Shown: one piece after another, positions 1-6,718 of the stretch
Numbering within the stretch: the stretch's first letter is position 1
Layout: each line of letters opens with the position of its first letter
NCBI GenBank assembly: GCA_947452355.1
Contig: CANGCU010000029.1
Span: forward strand, 1-11,125
Reading direction: 5' to 3'
Length of the DNA: 11,125 nt
Source of the DNA: Microbacteriaceae bacterium
GTDB taxonomy: Bacteria; Actinomycetota; Actinomycetes; Actinomycetales; Microbacteriaceae
Position numbers and translations under genes: made by a program
The notes under the pieces: generated by a model
Database searches by the model: none
What the model saw: only the letters and a program-made list of their open reading frames with translations
Told to the model about the DNA's origin: nothing

Positions 1-876
1 GAGGGTCGACACGGGCGCGGATTGCACCGACGCAAGTTCCTTGGCGTTACTTGGTGCGCTTTGAAATTCAATCGATATGTCCCCGGAACCGTTTCCCTCG
101 CGCTGCAAAGCTGATACGAAAACGTGCGCAGCCTTCCCCGCTGGGTCGGCTGAGCGCGGACTGATTTGTACACTCGGGTTTGCCCTGTCACCATCCACCA
201 TGAATGAGACGATCAGTGGCTGGTAGCCAAGGGTTCGCTCGGTCTCGGGCCATGATGAGTGCCACGAATCATCGACCGGGAACATCGATAAGTCAATGAG
301 TACCCTCGTGATGGTGGGACTATCCGGGTGCATCTCCTGGTAGGCAGATACGGTTTGAGACGCAAGATCCGAGATGCTTGGTGCTCCGGCATACACGGAA
401 GAACCTCCGGCGCGCAGCGTGGGGTCACCACCTCCGATGACGATGACGGTCCCGGCCGTCGAGCCTTCGACCACTCGGGTCGTCAGGTGTCCGTCCGGAC
501 CAAGGGTATCCAGTGCAACCGTTGCCGTAATCAACTTCATCACGCTGCCCATGGGAATGGGCTCGTCCGCGTTGTCCGCCAACAGGCGGTTCCCCGATTC
601 CGCGTCCACAACAACAGCAGACTGAGTGCCGAGCGCCTTTGCTTGAAGCAGCTTCCCGACGGAACACGTTCGGATCCCAGACGGTTTCGCGGGATCGGCG
701 GGGGCAATACGCGAATCCGCTGTGGGCTGAACACTGGGTGTACTCGACCCCGGGTGAAGGAAAAATCCGCCAGCGAACGATGCGCCAGCGACAAGAACCC
801 CAACGACGCCGAGGATGACAAAGGGGTTTCGCGCGCGCGCCGCTGTCGACGACGATTCCGGTGTGTCCGTTGACAT
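1..876 (-). CDS. dacB: D-alanyl-D-alanine carboxypeptidase/endopeptidase, PBP4 (S13) family, 3' part cut by window edge
   Basis: This penicillin-binding protein should trim or cleave peptidoglycan peptides outside the membrane. The 292 visible residues show a short cytoplasmic tail, a membrane segment at about 19-40, a Ser/Pro/Ala-rich linker and then the catalytic region. The active-site SxxK tetrad is SVMK at 111-114 (Ser111 nucleophile, Lys114) within PMGSVMKLITATVALDTLGP, the usual S13 context. VIVIGGGDPTL at 144-154 is a second family hallmark. The frame stays open to base 1. The SxN and KTG motifs are not seen and should lie beyond the edge, since the last residues (SVQSAPVSTL) resemble the stretch just before SxN in the family. 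The ATG at 876 is preceded by GGAGAGGAG at good spacing. The gene lies 33 bp after tRNA-Thr on the same strand and could share its transcript. The family call is firm; endopeptidase versus carboxypeptidase activity cannot be decided here. Confidence 0.93.
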   Translation of the reverse strand, partial: MSTDTPESSSTAARARNPFVILGVVGVLVAGASFAGGFFLHPGSSTPSVQPTADSRIAPADPAKPSGIRTCSVGKLLQAKALGTQSAVVVDAESGNRLLADNADEPIPMGSVMKLITATVALDTLGPDGHLTTRVVEGSTAGTVIVIGGGDPTLRAGGSSVYAGAPSISDLASQTVSAYQEMHPDSPTITRVLIDLSMFPVDDSWHSSWPETERTLGYQPLIVSFMVDGDRANPSVQISPRSADPAGKAAHVFVSALQREGNGSGDISIEFQSAPSNAKELASVQSAPVSTL

Positions 877-909
877 CGGTGCGCTCCTCTCCGGCCGCTG
901 GTTGATTCG

Positions 910-982
910 AGCCGACTACGAGGTTCGAACTCGTGACCTTCTGTTTACAAGACAGATGCTCTACCAGCTGAGCTAAGTCGGC
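910..982 (-). tRNA. tRNA-Thr (anticodon UGU)
   Basis: Read on the minus strand, the cloverleaf folds cleanly. The acceptor stem is GCCGACT/AGTCGGC (7 bp) and the D-stem is GCTC/GAGC. The anticodon stem TCTGT/ACAGA carries loop CTTGTAA, so the anticodon is UGU (reads ACA, Thr). The variable loop is AGGTC, and the T-stem ACGAG/CTCGT carries TTCGAAC. Base 910 gives discriminator U73, which suits Thr. CCA is not encoded. All stems are perfect, so it should be functional. It lies upstream of and codirectional with the dacB-type gene. Confidence 0.97.
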
Positions 983-987
983 GTTTG

Positions 988-1008
988 CGTGGGGCATCGG
1001 ATGCCACG
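988..1008 (-). other. Hairpin in the presumed 5' leader of pre-tRNA-Thr
   Basis: The arms CGTGGCAT and ATGCCCCACG pair around a 3-nt loop with a 2-nt bulge, 5 nt upstream of the mature tRNA 5' end. If the -10 at 1018-1023 is used, the hairpin sits at the very 5' end of the precursor and would be removed by RNase P. The pairing is seen directly; the role is inferred. Confidence 0.3.
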
Positions 1009-1017
1009 GATTCGCCA

Positions 1018-1023
1018 AGTTTA
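1018..1023 (-). promoter_or_regulatory. Candidate -10 element for tRNA-Thr
   Basis: TAAACT on the minus strand fits the actinobacterial TANNNT -10 and predicts a transcript start near 1011, giving a 5' leader of about 28 nt before the tRNA. No clear TTGACA-like -35 was found. The same hexamer recurs in the candidate promoter at 4261-4266. Confidence 0.35.
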
Positions 1024-1044
1024 CACGACCCCCGCTGGCTTTAT

Positions 1045-1107
1045 TTGATATCGTTCGCAGCTAAAGTGCGTTAGAGTTTTACACAGTTACTTACCTTCGA
1101 ACGAGGA
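1045..1107 (+). promoter_or_regulatory. Candidate promoter region and RBS of the surface-protein gene
   Basis: This AT-rich stretch upstream of the surface-protein gene contains TTGATA (1045-1050), TAAAGT (1062-1067) and TAGAGT (1072-1077), but no pair has standard 16-18 bp spacing, so the exact promoter is unclear. The ribosome binding site is clearer: ACGAGGA at 1101-1107 lies 6 nt before ATG 1114. That decides the start against the in-frame TTG at 1108, which would directly abut the site. Confidence 0.35.
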
Positions 1108-1113
1108 TTGTCC

Positions 1114-3315
1114 ATGCGAAACTCCGCGAAATTTCTCACCGCTGCGCTTGCCGTCGCCGCGCTCGTGTTTGTCCCTGCCGCGGCCCAAGCGGTGCCCTCG
1201 GATAACACCACCGTTTCCGTCACTATTGATGACGCGCCTGCGACGAGCATGGCCCAAGACGACATCGTTGATGTCGTGACCCGCGGACCGATTGCGCAAA
1301 TCGGCCAATCACAGCACATCCTCTACACCTCATGGAGTGCGCAGAGCCTTCAACTCCAATCCAGCGGTGCGTATGACGCGGATACAAATCCGAATGGTTT
1401 GATCTACCCCCACGGGTGGACACTTGAATATACGACGGACGGCAAGAACTGGGATGACAATGCCCCCGGTGATCTGACCACCGTGACGGCGGTCCGAGCA
1501 GTAGGTGACGTCAACACCAAGGGCCGAGGGGTCTTCGAGACGACTACCGCAGCCGAACCCGTCACAACCGGCTCAGGTTTCAGTGGATCCGGGGCTGGCG
1601 ACGGTTATAACGTCGCGTTCGGCAACGGGATCCTCCTGAATATGTACCACCACAACACGAGCAATGCGACCATCGAATGCCACACAATTACAGGCTCTAA
1701 CTGTGCGACGTACCAACGCGTCAAAACTGGATATAAGACAAACCACGCATCGGCGCTCTACTTCGACAAATCAACCGACCGAGTGTACGGATTTGTGTAC
1801 CGAAATTCAGACGGTCACTACGGCGTGCTGTGCCAGGACTATTCCGACGTGGCCGCAGTCGTGGACTGTCCGACGGTGTTCTCCGATCTCTCGAACGGTT
1901 ACAACGGTGATATGGGCCACCAAGGTTTCGGAAGCAGCAGCCGAGATGGCGATGTGCTGTGGGGCATTGACGGATATAACGCGCAACTGATGTGTTTCGA
2001 CATGGACACGACAGGTGGCGACGAATGTGCTGGTCGAAACGGTTTCGACATCGGAATCGGTGGCCAATGGGGGTCAGGTTACTACCACGGTCGTGTGACC
2101 GCCGCAGCGGACAAAGTCTTCTTCACAATCGATGACAAGTTAGGGTGTTTCGACCCCGCAACGACAGCACTCTGTGGATCGTCCACTCCAATTGATATCG
2201 GTTCGGGCGCATTCTCGAACGTCTACCGCCACCCTCCCGTTCCCGTTCAAAACACGGATGGCACGTTCTTCGGCGCGTGCGACATCAACTCAAAACTGTG
2301 CATCGACTCAACGGGATCTACCGTGACGATTCCCGCGGCCCTGAACACCTATTGGACGGCAAACGTTCCTAACGGATATATCGGTGGTCTGAACGCGCAG
2401 CAGTTTGCCATTGCCGGGCACAAGTTCTATTACGGCGGTGTCCAGACGGGTGACAACTGGTCTAAGGACATCGTCTGCTACGACTTCCAGACCCAAGCCG
2501 CGTGTGCCGGTTTCAATGGCACGGGTCGCGGAATTGTTTATTTCTACACTGCGAACGTCGACCCTGACAATCTTGGTTGCGTGTGGGTGAACCAAGACAG
2601 TGGGCGAATCATCCCTCTTGATGCGACAACCGGCCAGGTCGGTTGCTCTTCGGGTGAGGCAATCGTCGAACTCCCCTATTCCGCCGTCGTCCCTCGAATG
2701 GGGTGCCAGGGCGATGGTCGAGTCATCAGTTGGCAAGACATCCAACTGAACCTCAACGGTGTTTCGCACAACGATGTCACCATTTCGATCCTCGATGACA
2801 ACGGTGACGAGGTTGCCGGTTGGCAAGATGTTCCCGTGGATTCGACAGGTTTTCTCGACATGTCTACTCTGACGGTGGCCGAATCGTCGACGACACCGTC
2901 AATCCAGATTGCTGGACAGAATGGGGTCACCCTCGATGAGCTTCAAGGAATCACTGGAACCGTCTCGTTCGAAGCGGAAGAACCCGAGCTTTGTTTCGGC
3001 CTGCAGGCGAAAACGAATTGTCCTGACGACACCATGAACGACCCGACAGTCCCCGATGTTCCCCCCGGGATCATCGAAGCGTCCAGCCTGACGACCCCGG
3101 TCAGTGGCGGGCATGCAGTGGGAAGCAAGCAGCGCGTCACGGTTGCTGGAACGAACTCCGGTCACCTCTGCGCCGCAAGTGCCTGGTCTGCCATGATTCC
3201 CGAACTTGCCTACACAGGTTTTGACGGTGGGCCGTTCGCACTAGGCGGAATTGCCATCGTCGTACTTGGGCTCGGCGCAGTGGTCTACACCGCCCGTCGC
3301 CGCTCCAAGCGGTAA
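1114..3315 (+). CDS. Secreted, sortase-anchored surface protein with cysteine-paired beta-propeller-like repeats (function unknown)
   Basis: The 733-residue protein has a Sec signal peptide (RNSAK, hydrophobic core, AQA/VPS cleavage after about 26). An N-terminal beta-rich region (about 27-150) contains a GWTLEYTTDGKNW strand. A repeat region (about 170-515) follows, then a beta-sandwich-like segment (about 530-640). The C-terminus has LAYTG at 698-702, a membrane helix at about 707-726 and tail RRRSKR. LAxTG is the class E sortase-type motif of actinobacteria, so wall anchoring is expected. All 18 cysteines lie after residue 188. Fourteen fall into seven pairs (189/197, 240/252, 294/305, 345/354, 389/396, 455/464, 489/511), several as C-x-D followed 8-11 residues later by Cys. 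This suggests disulfide-closed hairpins in a 6-7-bladed propeller. I do not recognise a named family. It could be an adhesin or a glycan-binding or sensing protein; no enzymatic motif is seen. It converges with a DsbA-like gene. Confidence 0.9.
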   Translation: MRNSAKFLTAALAVAALVFVPAAAQAVPSDNTTVSVTIDDAPATSMAQDDIVDVVTRGPIAQIGQSQHILYTSWSAQSLQLQSSGAYDADTNPNGLIYPHGWTLEYTTDGKNWDDNAPGDLTTVTAVRAVGDVNTKGRGVFETTTAAEPVTTGSGFSGSGAGDGYNVAFGNGILLNMYHHNTSNATIECHTITGSNCATYQRVKTGYKTNHASALYFDKSTDRVYGFVYRNSDGHYGVLCQDYSDVAAVVDCPTVFSDLSNGYNGDMGHQGFGSSSRDGDVLWGIDGYNAQLMCFDMDTTGGDECAGRNGFDIGIGGQWGSGYYHGRVTAAADKVFFTIDDKLGCFDPATTALCGSSTPIDIGSGAFSNVYRHPPVPVQNTDGTFFGACDINSKLCIDSTGSTVTIPAALNTYWTANVPNGYIGGLNAQQFAIAGHKFYYGGVQTGDNWSKDIVCYDFQTQAACAGFNGTGRGIVYFYTANVDPDNLGCVWVNQDSGRIIPLDATTGQVGCSSGEAIVELPYSAVVPRMGCQGDGRVISWQDIQLNLNGVSHNDVTISILDDNGDEVAGWQDVPVDSTGFLDMSTLTVAESSTTPSIQIAGQNGVTLDELQGITGTVSFEAEEPELCFGLQAKTNCPDDTMNDPTVPDVPPGIIEASSLTTPVSGGHAVGSKQRVTVAGTNSGHLCAASAWSAMIPELAYTGFDGGPFALGGIAIVVLGLGAVVYTARRRSKR
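1678..2646 (+). repeat. Seven protein-level repeat units with paired cysteines
   Basis: First cysteines of successive pairs fall at residues 189, 240, 294, 345, 389, 455 and 489, a spacing of about 51, 54, 51, 44, 66 and 34. Typical units are LMCFDMDTTGGDECAGRNG (293-311), LGCFDPATTALCGSS (344-358) and IVCYDFQTQAACAGFNG (454-470). Each follows an aromatic-rich strand such as DVLWGID, KVFFTID or KFYYGG. The last unit has its cysteines 21 residues apart, and the fifth (GACDINSKLC) has a shortened loop. Divergence between copies is high, so this is an old protein repeat and not a DNA-level tandem duplication. Confidence 0.7.
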
Positions 3316-3322
3316 GAGGGGC

Positions 3323-4207
3323 TTACGGCTGCGTTGTACCAGCAGCCGTCACAACAGCACGAAGGAACTCTTCCGTGTTGAACGGTGACGCCAGAGTGGG
3401 GTCATAGGACGGGTTGTACTGCTTCCCGTTGATGACGATTGTCGGCGTTCCCGTAACACCGTGGAATTTCTTGTCCAAGTTGTTGATGGCGACGTCGCCG
3501 CTGATGGCACGTTCCGTGCTCGCCTTGACCCAATCCTTGAATTCCTGGTCGTTGATACACGCGGCAATATCTGGACCTGCGCCCGCTTGCTGCGCAAGCC
3601 CGACTAATTGCTCATCGGTTAGACCCGGCGTCCCCTCGCCCGGCTGATTGGCGTACAACGACTTGTGGTAAGTCAGGAAGTTGTTGGGGTAGTAATTCGC
3701 CATACACGCGGCGGCGTTCGCAGCGCGAAGAGAGTACTGGGTTCCCTGCGAACGGTTGGTAAGAATCGCGATCGGGTGAATTTCCACCGTTGCCGCGCCA
3801 CGTGCCAAAAGGTCATCAATGGCAGACGCATTTGCGGCCTCAAACTGACCACAAATCGGGCACAGGTAGTCCACAAACAGTGTGATGTCCGCGACGTCCG
3901 GTGCGTTCGCCGGGGTGGCGACGGGGCTTGCATCGGAGGGGAGCGCCTGCGTGGGAACGGCAATGTCTCCCGATGAAATCTTGATACCGTCGCTCTGCAT
4001 GTTCAGCGGGCCAGGACCGGCGGGTTGAAACTGCGTAAGGATGACGGCAGCCAGCGAGCCGATGACGGCAACGGCCGCGAGTCCGAGGCCCAATTGAACG
4101 AAAATACGCTTGCGCTTATCGCGTGCACTTCCCGCAATTCGCATTTCACGCGCCTTTTCACGGGCAAGTTCTCGAGCCTGGTTTCGAGTGGGGCGTTGTG
4201 CGTTCAT
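3323..4207 (-). CDS. Membrane-anchored DsbA-like thiol:disulfide oxidoreductase
   Basis: A thioredoxin-fold protein expected to act outside the membrane on exported proteins. Of its 294 residues, 1-35 are a highly charged cytoplasmic tail rich in Arg/Lys/Glu/Ala and 36-58 a membrane segment. A Pro/Ser/Ala linker to about 105 leads to the DsbA-type domain. The active site is CPIC at 116-119 in FVDYLCPICGQFE. The cis-proline loop GTPTIVING has Thr254-Pro255. A second cysteine pair, C168 and C217, lies in the helical insert, as in several actinobacterial DsbA homologues. The ATG at 4207 has AGGA 8 nt upstream. Its 3' end is 7 bp from the convergent cysteine-rich surface-protein gene, a possible client. 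Whether it oxidises, reduces or isomerises cannot be read from sequence; the CPxC form and export favour oxidation. No VKOR/DsbB partner gene lies in the window. Confidence 0.92.
   Translation of the reverse strand: MNAQRPTRNQARELAREKAREMRIAGSARDKRKRIFVQLGLGLAAVAVIGSLAAVILTQFQPAGPGPLNMQSDGIKISSGDIAVPTQALPSDASPVATPANAPDVADITLFVDYLCPICGQFEAANASAIDDLLARGAATVEIHPIAILTNRSQGTQYSLRAANAAACMANYYPNNFLTYHKSLYANQPGEGTPGLTDEQLVGLAQQAGAGPDIAACINDQEFKDWVKASTERAISGDVAINNLDKKFHGVTGTPTIVINGKQYNPSYDPTLASPFNTEEFLRAVVTAAGTTQP
3325..3349. terminator. Possible bidirectional stem-loop between convergent genes
   Basis: A perfect 8-bp inverted repeat, acggctgc (3325-3332) and gcagccgt (3342-3349), encloses a 9-nt loop. 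It sits 9 nt after the surface-protein stop codon and overlaps the last codons of the opposing DsbA-like gene. It has no U-tract on either side, so it is not a classic intrinsic terminator. Position and symmetry make a convergent transcription stop plausible. Confidence 0.35.
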
Positions 4208-4260
4208 GAACGTTGTCCTGACGTTGGTGCGGTCGACCGCAAGGCAGAAATAGTGTCTTT

Positions 4261-4288
4261 AGTTTAGCGCGAGTGCCGCCAACGGCAA
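4261..4288 (-). promoter_or_regulatory. Candidate promoter of the DsbA-like gene
   Basis: On the minus strand, TTGCCG (4288-4283) is followed after 16 bp by TAAACT (4266-4261), a reasonable -35/-10 pair. Transcription would start near 4254, giving a leader of about 45 nt to ATG 4207. It implies the gene is transcribed separately from the rlmB operon upstream. Confidence 0.45.
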
Positions 4289-4310
4289 TTTCGCGTAACT
4301 AATCTCACAA

Positions 4311-4328
4311 CACACGAATCGTCGCGTG
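4311..4328 (-). terminator. Candidate terminator hairpin after rlmB
   Basis: Read on the minus strand, CACGCGA-CGAT-TCGTGTG forms a 7-bp stem (one G-T wobble) with a 4-nt loop, starting 12 nt after the rlmB stop. It is followed by TTGTGAGATT, only mildly T-rich. It lies between rlmB and the candidate promoter of the DsbA-like gene, where the end of the carD-ispDF-cysS-rlmB transcript would be expected. Confidence 0.4.
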
Positions 4329-4340
4329 AGGAGCCACGGT

Positions 4341-5330
4341 TTAGCGGTTTCCGCCTCGGCGCATGGCGATCTCATAGAGCGAAATGGATGTCGCGATCCC
4401 GGCGTTGAGCGATTCCGTCGCGGCCCCAATCGGGATGGAAACGATTTCGTCACAGTTCTCGGTGACGAGACGCGACAGCCCTTTGCCCTCGTTCCCGACG
4501 ACAATCAGCAACGGTCGGTCGGCGATGTCGATTTTTGGCAGTGAGGTGTCTCCGCCGCCATCCAGTCCGATAACGAACACTCCGCGGTCCTTGAACGCTT
4601 TGATCGTTTGATTGAGATTAGATGCCATCGCGACCGGCAGCCGCGCTGCCGCACCAGCCGATGTCTTCCACGCTGCCGCGGTCACCCCGACACTTCGGCG
4701 CTGGGGAACGATGATTCCGTGTCCGCCAAACGCGGCCGCGGAACGAATGATCGCGCCAAGATTTCGCGGGTCAGTAATGCCATCCAACGCGACGAAGAGC
4801 GGGATTTCACCGCGGCCTTCAATGGTGTCCAGCAACTCGAGCGGGTGACGATATTCGTAGGGTGGAACGGCCAGCGCGACGCCTTGGTGGACCGAATTTT
4901 CGCCGCACAGTCGGTCCATCTCGGGCCGCATGATCTCGAGAATCGCGATCCCCTTCTTAGTGGCGAGGGCGATCGTTTCCTTGACGCGGTCATCGAACTC
5001 GACGCGCGAGGCAATATACAGAGTCGTGGCAGGAACGTTCGTGCGAAGTGCTTCGAGCACCGAATTGCGTCCGTTGATGATCTCGTTGTCGCTGTCTTTG
5101 CCGCGACGAACGGTTTTCACCGGAGCCTTGGACCCCGTCTTACCGTGGCGTTCGCGCGCTTCGGCAAGGCGTTCCTGGGCAATTTTTCGCTTCCCCGCAG
5201 GGTGCCAGGTTCGGTCCTCAGCTTTCGGGGTCGGTCCTTTACCTTCAAGCGATCGACGTTGTTTCCCGCCGGAACCTTTCAATGGACCTTTTTTGTTTTT
5301 TGCTGCTCCGGGTCGTCCTGGCTTAACCAT
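4341..5330 (-). CDS. rlmB: 23S rRNA (guanosine-2'-O)-methyltransferase RlmB, SpoU/TrmH family
   Basis: It is expected to methylate the ribose of a 23S rRNA guanosine (G2251 in E. coli numbering) using SAM. The 329 residues carry the three SPOUT motifs: TDPRNLGAIIRSAAAFG at 186-202 (Asn190, Arg196), VVGNEGKGL at 277-285 (Glu281), and SIPIGAATESLNAG at 298-311 (Asn309), which form the trefoil-knot SAM site. An RNA substrate-binding domain at about 82-160 begins INGRNSVLEAL. The first ~80 residues are a Lys/Arg/Gly/Pro-rich, probably disordered extension common in actinobacterial members. The ATG at 5330 is chosen because GGAG lies 5 nt upstream and it overlaps the cysS stop by 8 bp, indicating translational coupling. 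The frame stays open further upstream inside cysS, but that part looks non-native. The exact target nucleotide is inferred from family membership. Confidence 0.93.
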   Translation of the reverse strand: MVKPGRPGAAKNKKGPLKGSGGKQRRSLEGKGPTPKAEDRTWHPAGKRKIAQERLAEARERHGKTGSKAPVKTVRRGKDSDNEIINGRNSVLEALRTNVPATTLYIASRVEFDDRVKETIALATKKGIAILEIMRPEMDRLCGENSVHQGVALAVPPYEYRHPLELLDTIEGRGEIPLFVALDGITDPRNLGAIIRSAAAFGGHGIIVPQRRSVGVTAAAWKTSAGAAARLPVAMASNLNQTIKAFKDRGVFVIGLDGGGDTSLPKIDIADRPLLIVVGNEGKGLSRLVTENCDEIVSIPIGAATESLNAGIATSISLYEIAMRRGGNR

Positions 5331-6699
5331 TGATACTCCATCGGGTTGTGTCGGCGCCGTCTTCCAGCGTGATTCCCGCGGCGTCGATATCGTCGCGAAT
5401 TCTGTCGGCGGTCGCCCAGTCCTTGTCCGCACGTGCACGGTTACGTTCAATCATGAGTCGATCAATGAGAACACCGAGCGCCACGTGGGCTGAGTTTGAC
5501 GAGTCATCCGTAACCGTAAGTCCGAGGACAGACAGCATCGCAGCGACATCGTTCGCGCGTGCGGCAACAGTTGGGGTATCCCCTGCATCTAACGCCGTGT
5601 TCCCCGCACGGACCGTATCGTGCAGAATCGCGATCGCAGCGGGAACGGCGAGGTCGTCATCCATCGCCGCGGCAAAGGCATCAGGCACGGTGGACGAGTC
5701 GGTGACGAGTTGCACGGTGCGGCGTGCAAAGCCGCGAATTCGGTCCCATGCTGCGGTGGCCTCGGCAAGTGACCCGTCATTAACGTCCATGGTCGATCGG
5801 TAATGCGACGTGAGCAAGAAATATCGCGCCGTCGCGGCATCGGTCTGACCGAGCAACTCTGATGCGAGAACCACGTTGCCCACGGATTTGGACATCTTGT
5901 GTCCACCCACCGTGACGAGTCCGTTGTGCAACCAGGTTGTGGCAAAGCCATCCCCCGCTGCGCGAGACTGCGCGAGCTCGTTTTCGTGATGCGGGAACCG
6001 AAGGTCCAGTCCTCCACCGTGAATGTCGAAAGTGGAACCAAGATAACGGGTCGCCATCGCCGAACATTCAATGTGCCATCCGGGTCGCCCGGGTCCCCAC
6101 GGTGAATTCCACGACGCGGTGACCGGTTCCGACTCTTTACGTCCCTTCCACAAGGCGAAATCCCGAGGATCCTTTTTGCCGCGTCCGACGGCATCATCAT
6201 CGGACTCGACCTCGTCCGGTGATTGCCGGGTGAGTTGACCGTAGTCGGCCCACGAAGCCACCGAAAAATAGACGTCGCCTGTTCCATCGGCGGCCTCATA
6301 CGCATTGCCGCGCTCGATGAGTCGACCGATGAGTGAAATCATGTCCCCGATGTGGCCGGTTGCACGTGGCTCAACCGTGGGTGGCAGGATCCCCAGTGCG
6401 GTCGCGTGTGAATCGAATTCACGTTCGATCCGCGCGGCGAGCGCCCACCACTCTTCGGGCCCCGCAGCGGCGAGAATCTTGTCATCGATGTCGGTGACAT
6501 TGCGGACAAGGGTGACCGCGAATCCTCGGTGAGTGAACCAACGACGCCACAGGTCGTAAACGAGAGCGCTACGAAGGTGGCCGATGTGTGGCGAGGATTG
6601 AACCGTAGGGCCACACACGTAGATTCCGACCTGCCCAGGAACGATTGGTTCGAAATCACGCAGTGATTGCGTGACGGTATCGAATAAACGTATGGGCAC
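5323..6699 (-). CDS. cysS: Cysteinyl-tRNA synthetase
   Basis: This cytoplasmic enzyme charges tRNA-Cys with cysteine, with zinc selecting the amino acid. At 458 residues it is normal length. The class I signatures are PHIGHLR at 37-43 (HIGH at 38-41) and GHKMSKSVGN at 266-275 (KMSKS at 268-272). The zinc ligands align as Cys29, Cys212, His237 and Glu241. The C-terminal DALR-like helical region ends in TTRWSING. The paralogue MshC (mycothiol ligase) was considered, but the RLFDTVTQSLRDF start and the operon position favour CysS. The start is GTG at 6699 (CPIRLFDT-type N-terminus with GTG as Met); an ATG at 6707 is in another frame. GGGCAG directly abuts the GTG, so there is no well-spaced Shine-Dalgarno. 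It follows ispDF by 19 bp and overlaps rlmB by 8 bp. Confidence 0.97.
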   Translation of the reverse strand: MPIRLFDTVTQSLRDFEPIVPGQVGIYVCGPTVQSSPHIGHLRSALVYDLWRRWFTHRGFAVTLVRNVTDIDDKILAAAGPEEWWALAARIEREFDSHATALGILPPTVEPRATGHIGDMISLIGRLIERGNAYEAADGTGDVYFSVASWADYGQLTRQSPDEVESDDDAVGRGKKDPRDFALWKGRKESEPVTASWNSPWGPGRPGWHIECSAMATRYLGSTFDIHGGGLDLRFPHHENELAQSRAAGDGFATTWLHNGLVTVGGHKMSKSVGNVVLASELLGQTDAATARYFLLTSHYRSTMDVNDGSLAEATAAWDRIRGFARRTVQLVTDSSTVPDAFAAAMDDDLAVPAAIAILHDTVRAGNTALDAGDTPTVAARANDVAAMLSVLGLTVTDDSSNSAHVALGVLIDRLMIERNRARADKDWATADRIRDDIDAAGITLEDGADTTRWSING

Positions 6700-6718
6700 C
6701 TGCCCATGTTACCGAGCG

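Noticed and set aside
910..982. tRNA-Thr as an attachment site for a mobile element carrying the surface-protein gene
   Set aside because: Integration normally uses the tRNA 3' end, which here faces dacB 33 bp away. The surface-protein gene is on the 5' side, and I saw no integrase or duplicated tRNA fragment.
425..1018. 197-codon minus-strand open frame spanning tRNA-Thr and dacB
   Set aside because: It runs through the tRNA and is out of frame with the clear PBP4-family protein, so it is a GC-rich shadow frame.
1108..1113. TTG at 1108 as an upstream start for the surface-protein gene
   Set aside because: The ribosome binding site ACGAGGA ends at 1107, directly touching TTG but 6 nt from ATG 1114, which also begins a normal signal peptide.
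5331..5450. In-frame upstream extension of rlmB to 5450
   Set aside because: It lies wholly within cysS coding sequence and reads as out-of-frame shadow. ATG 5330 has a well-spaced GGAG.
5323..6699. Possibility that the synthetase gene is mshC (mycothiol ligase)
   Set aside because: The N- and C-termini and the carD-ispDF-cysS-rlmB order match CysS.
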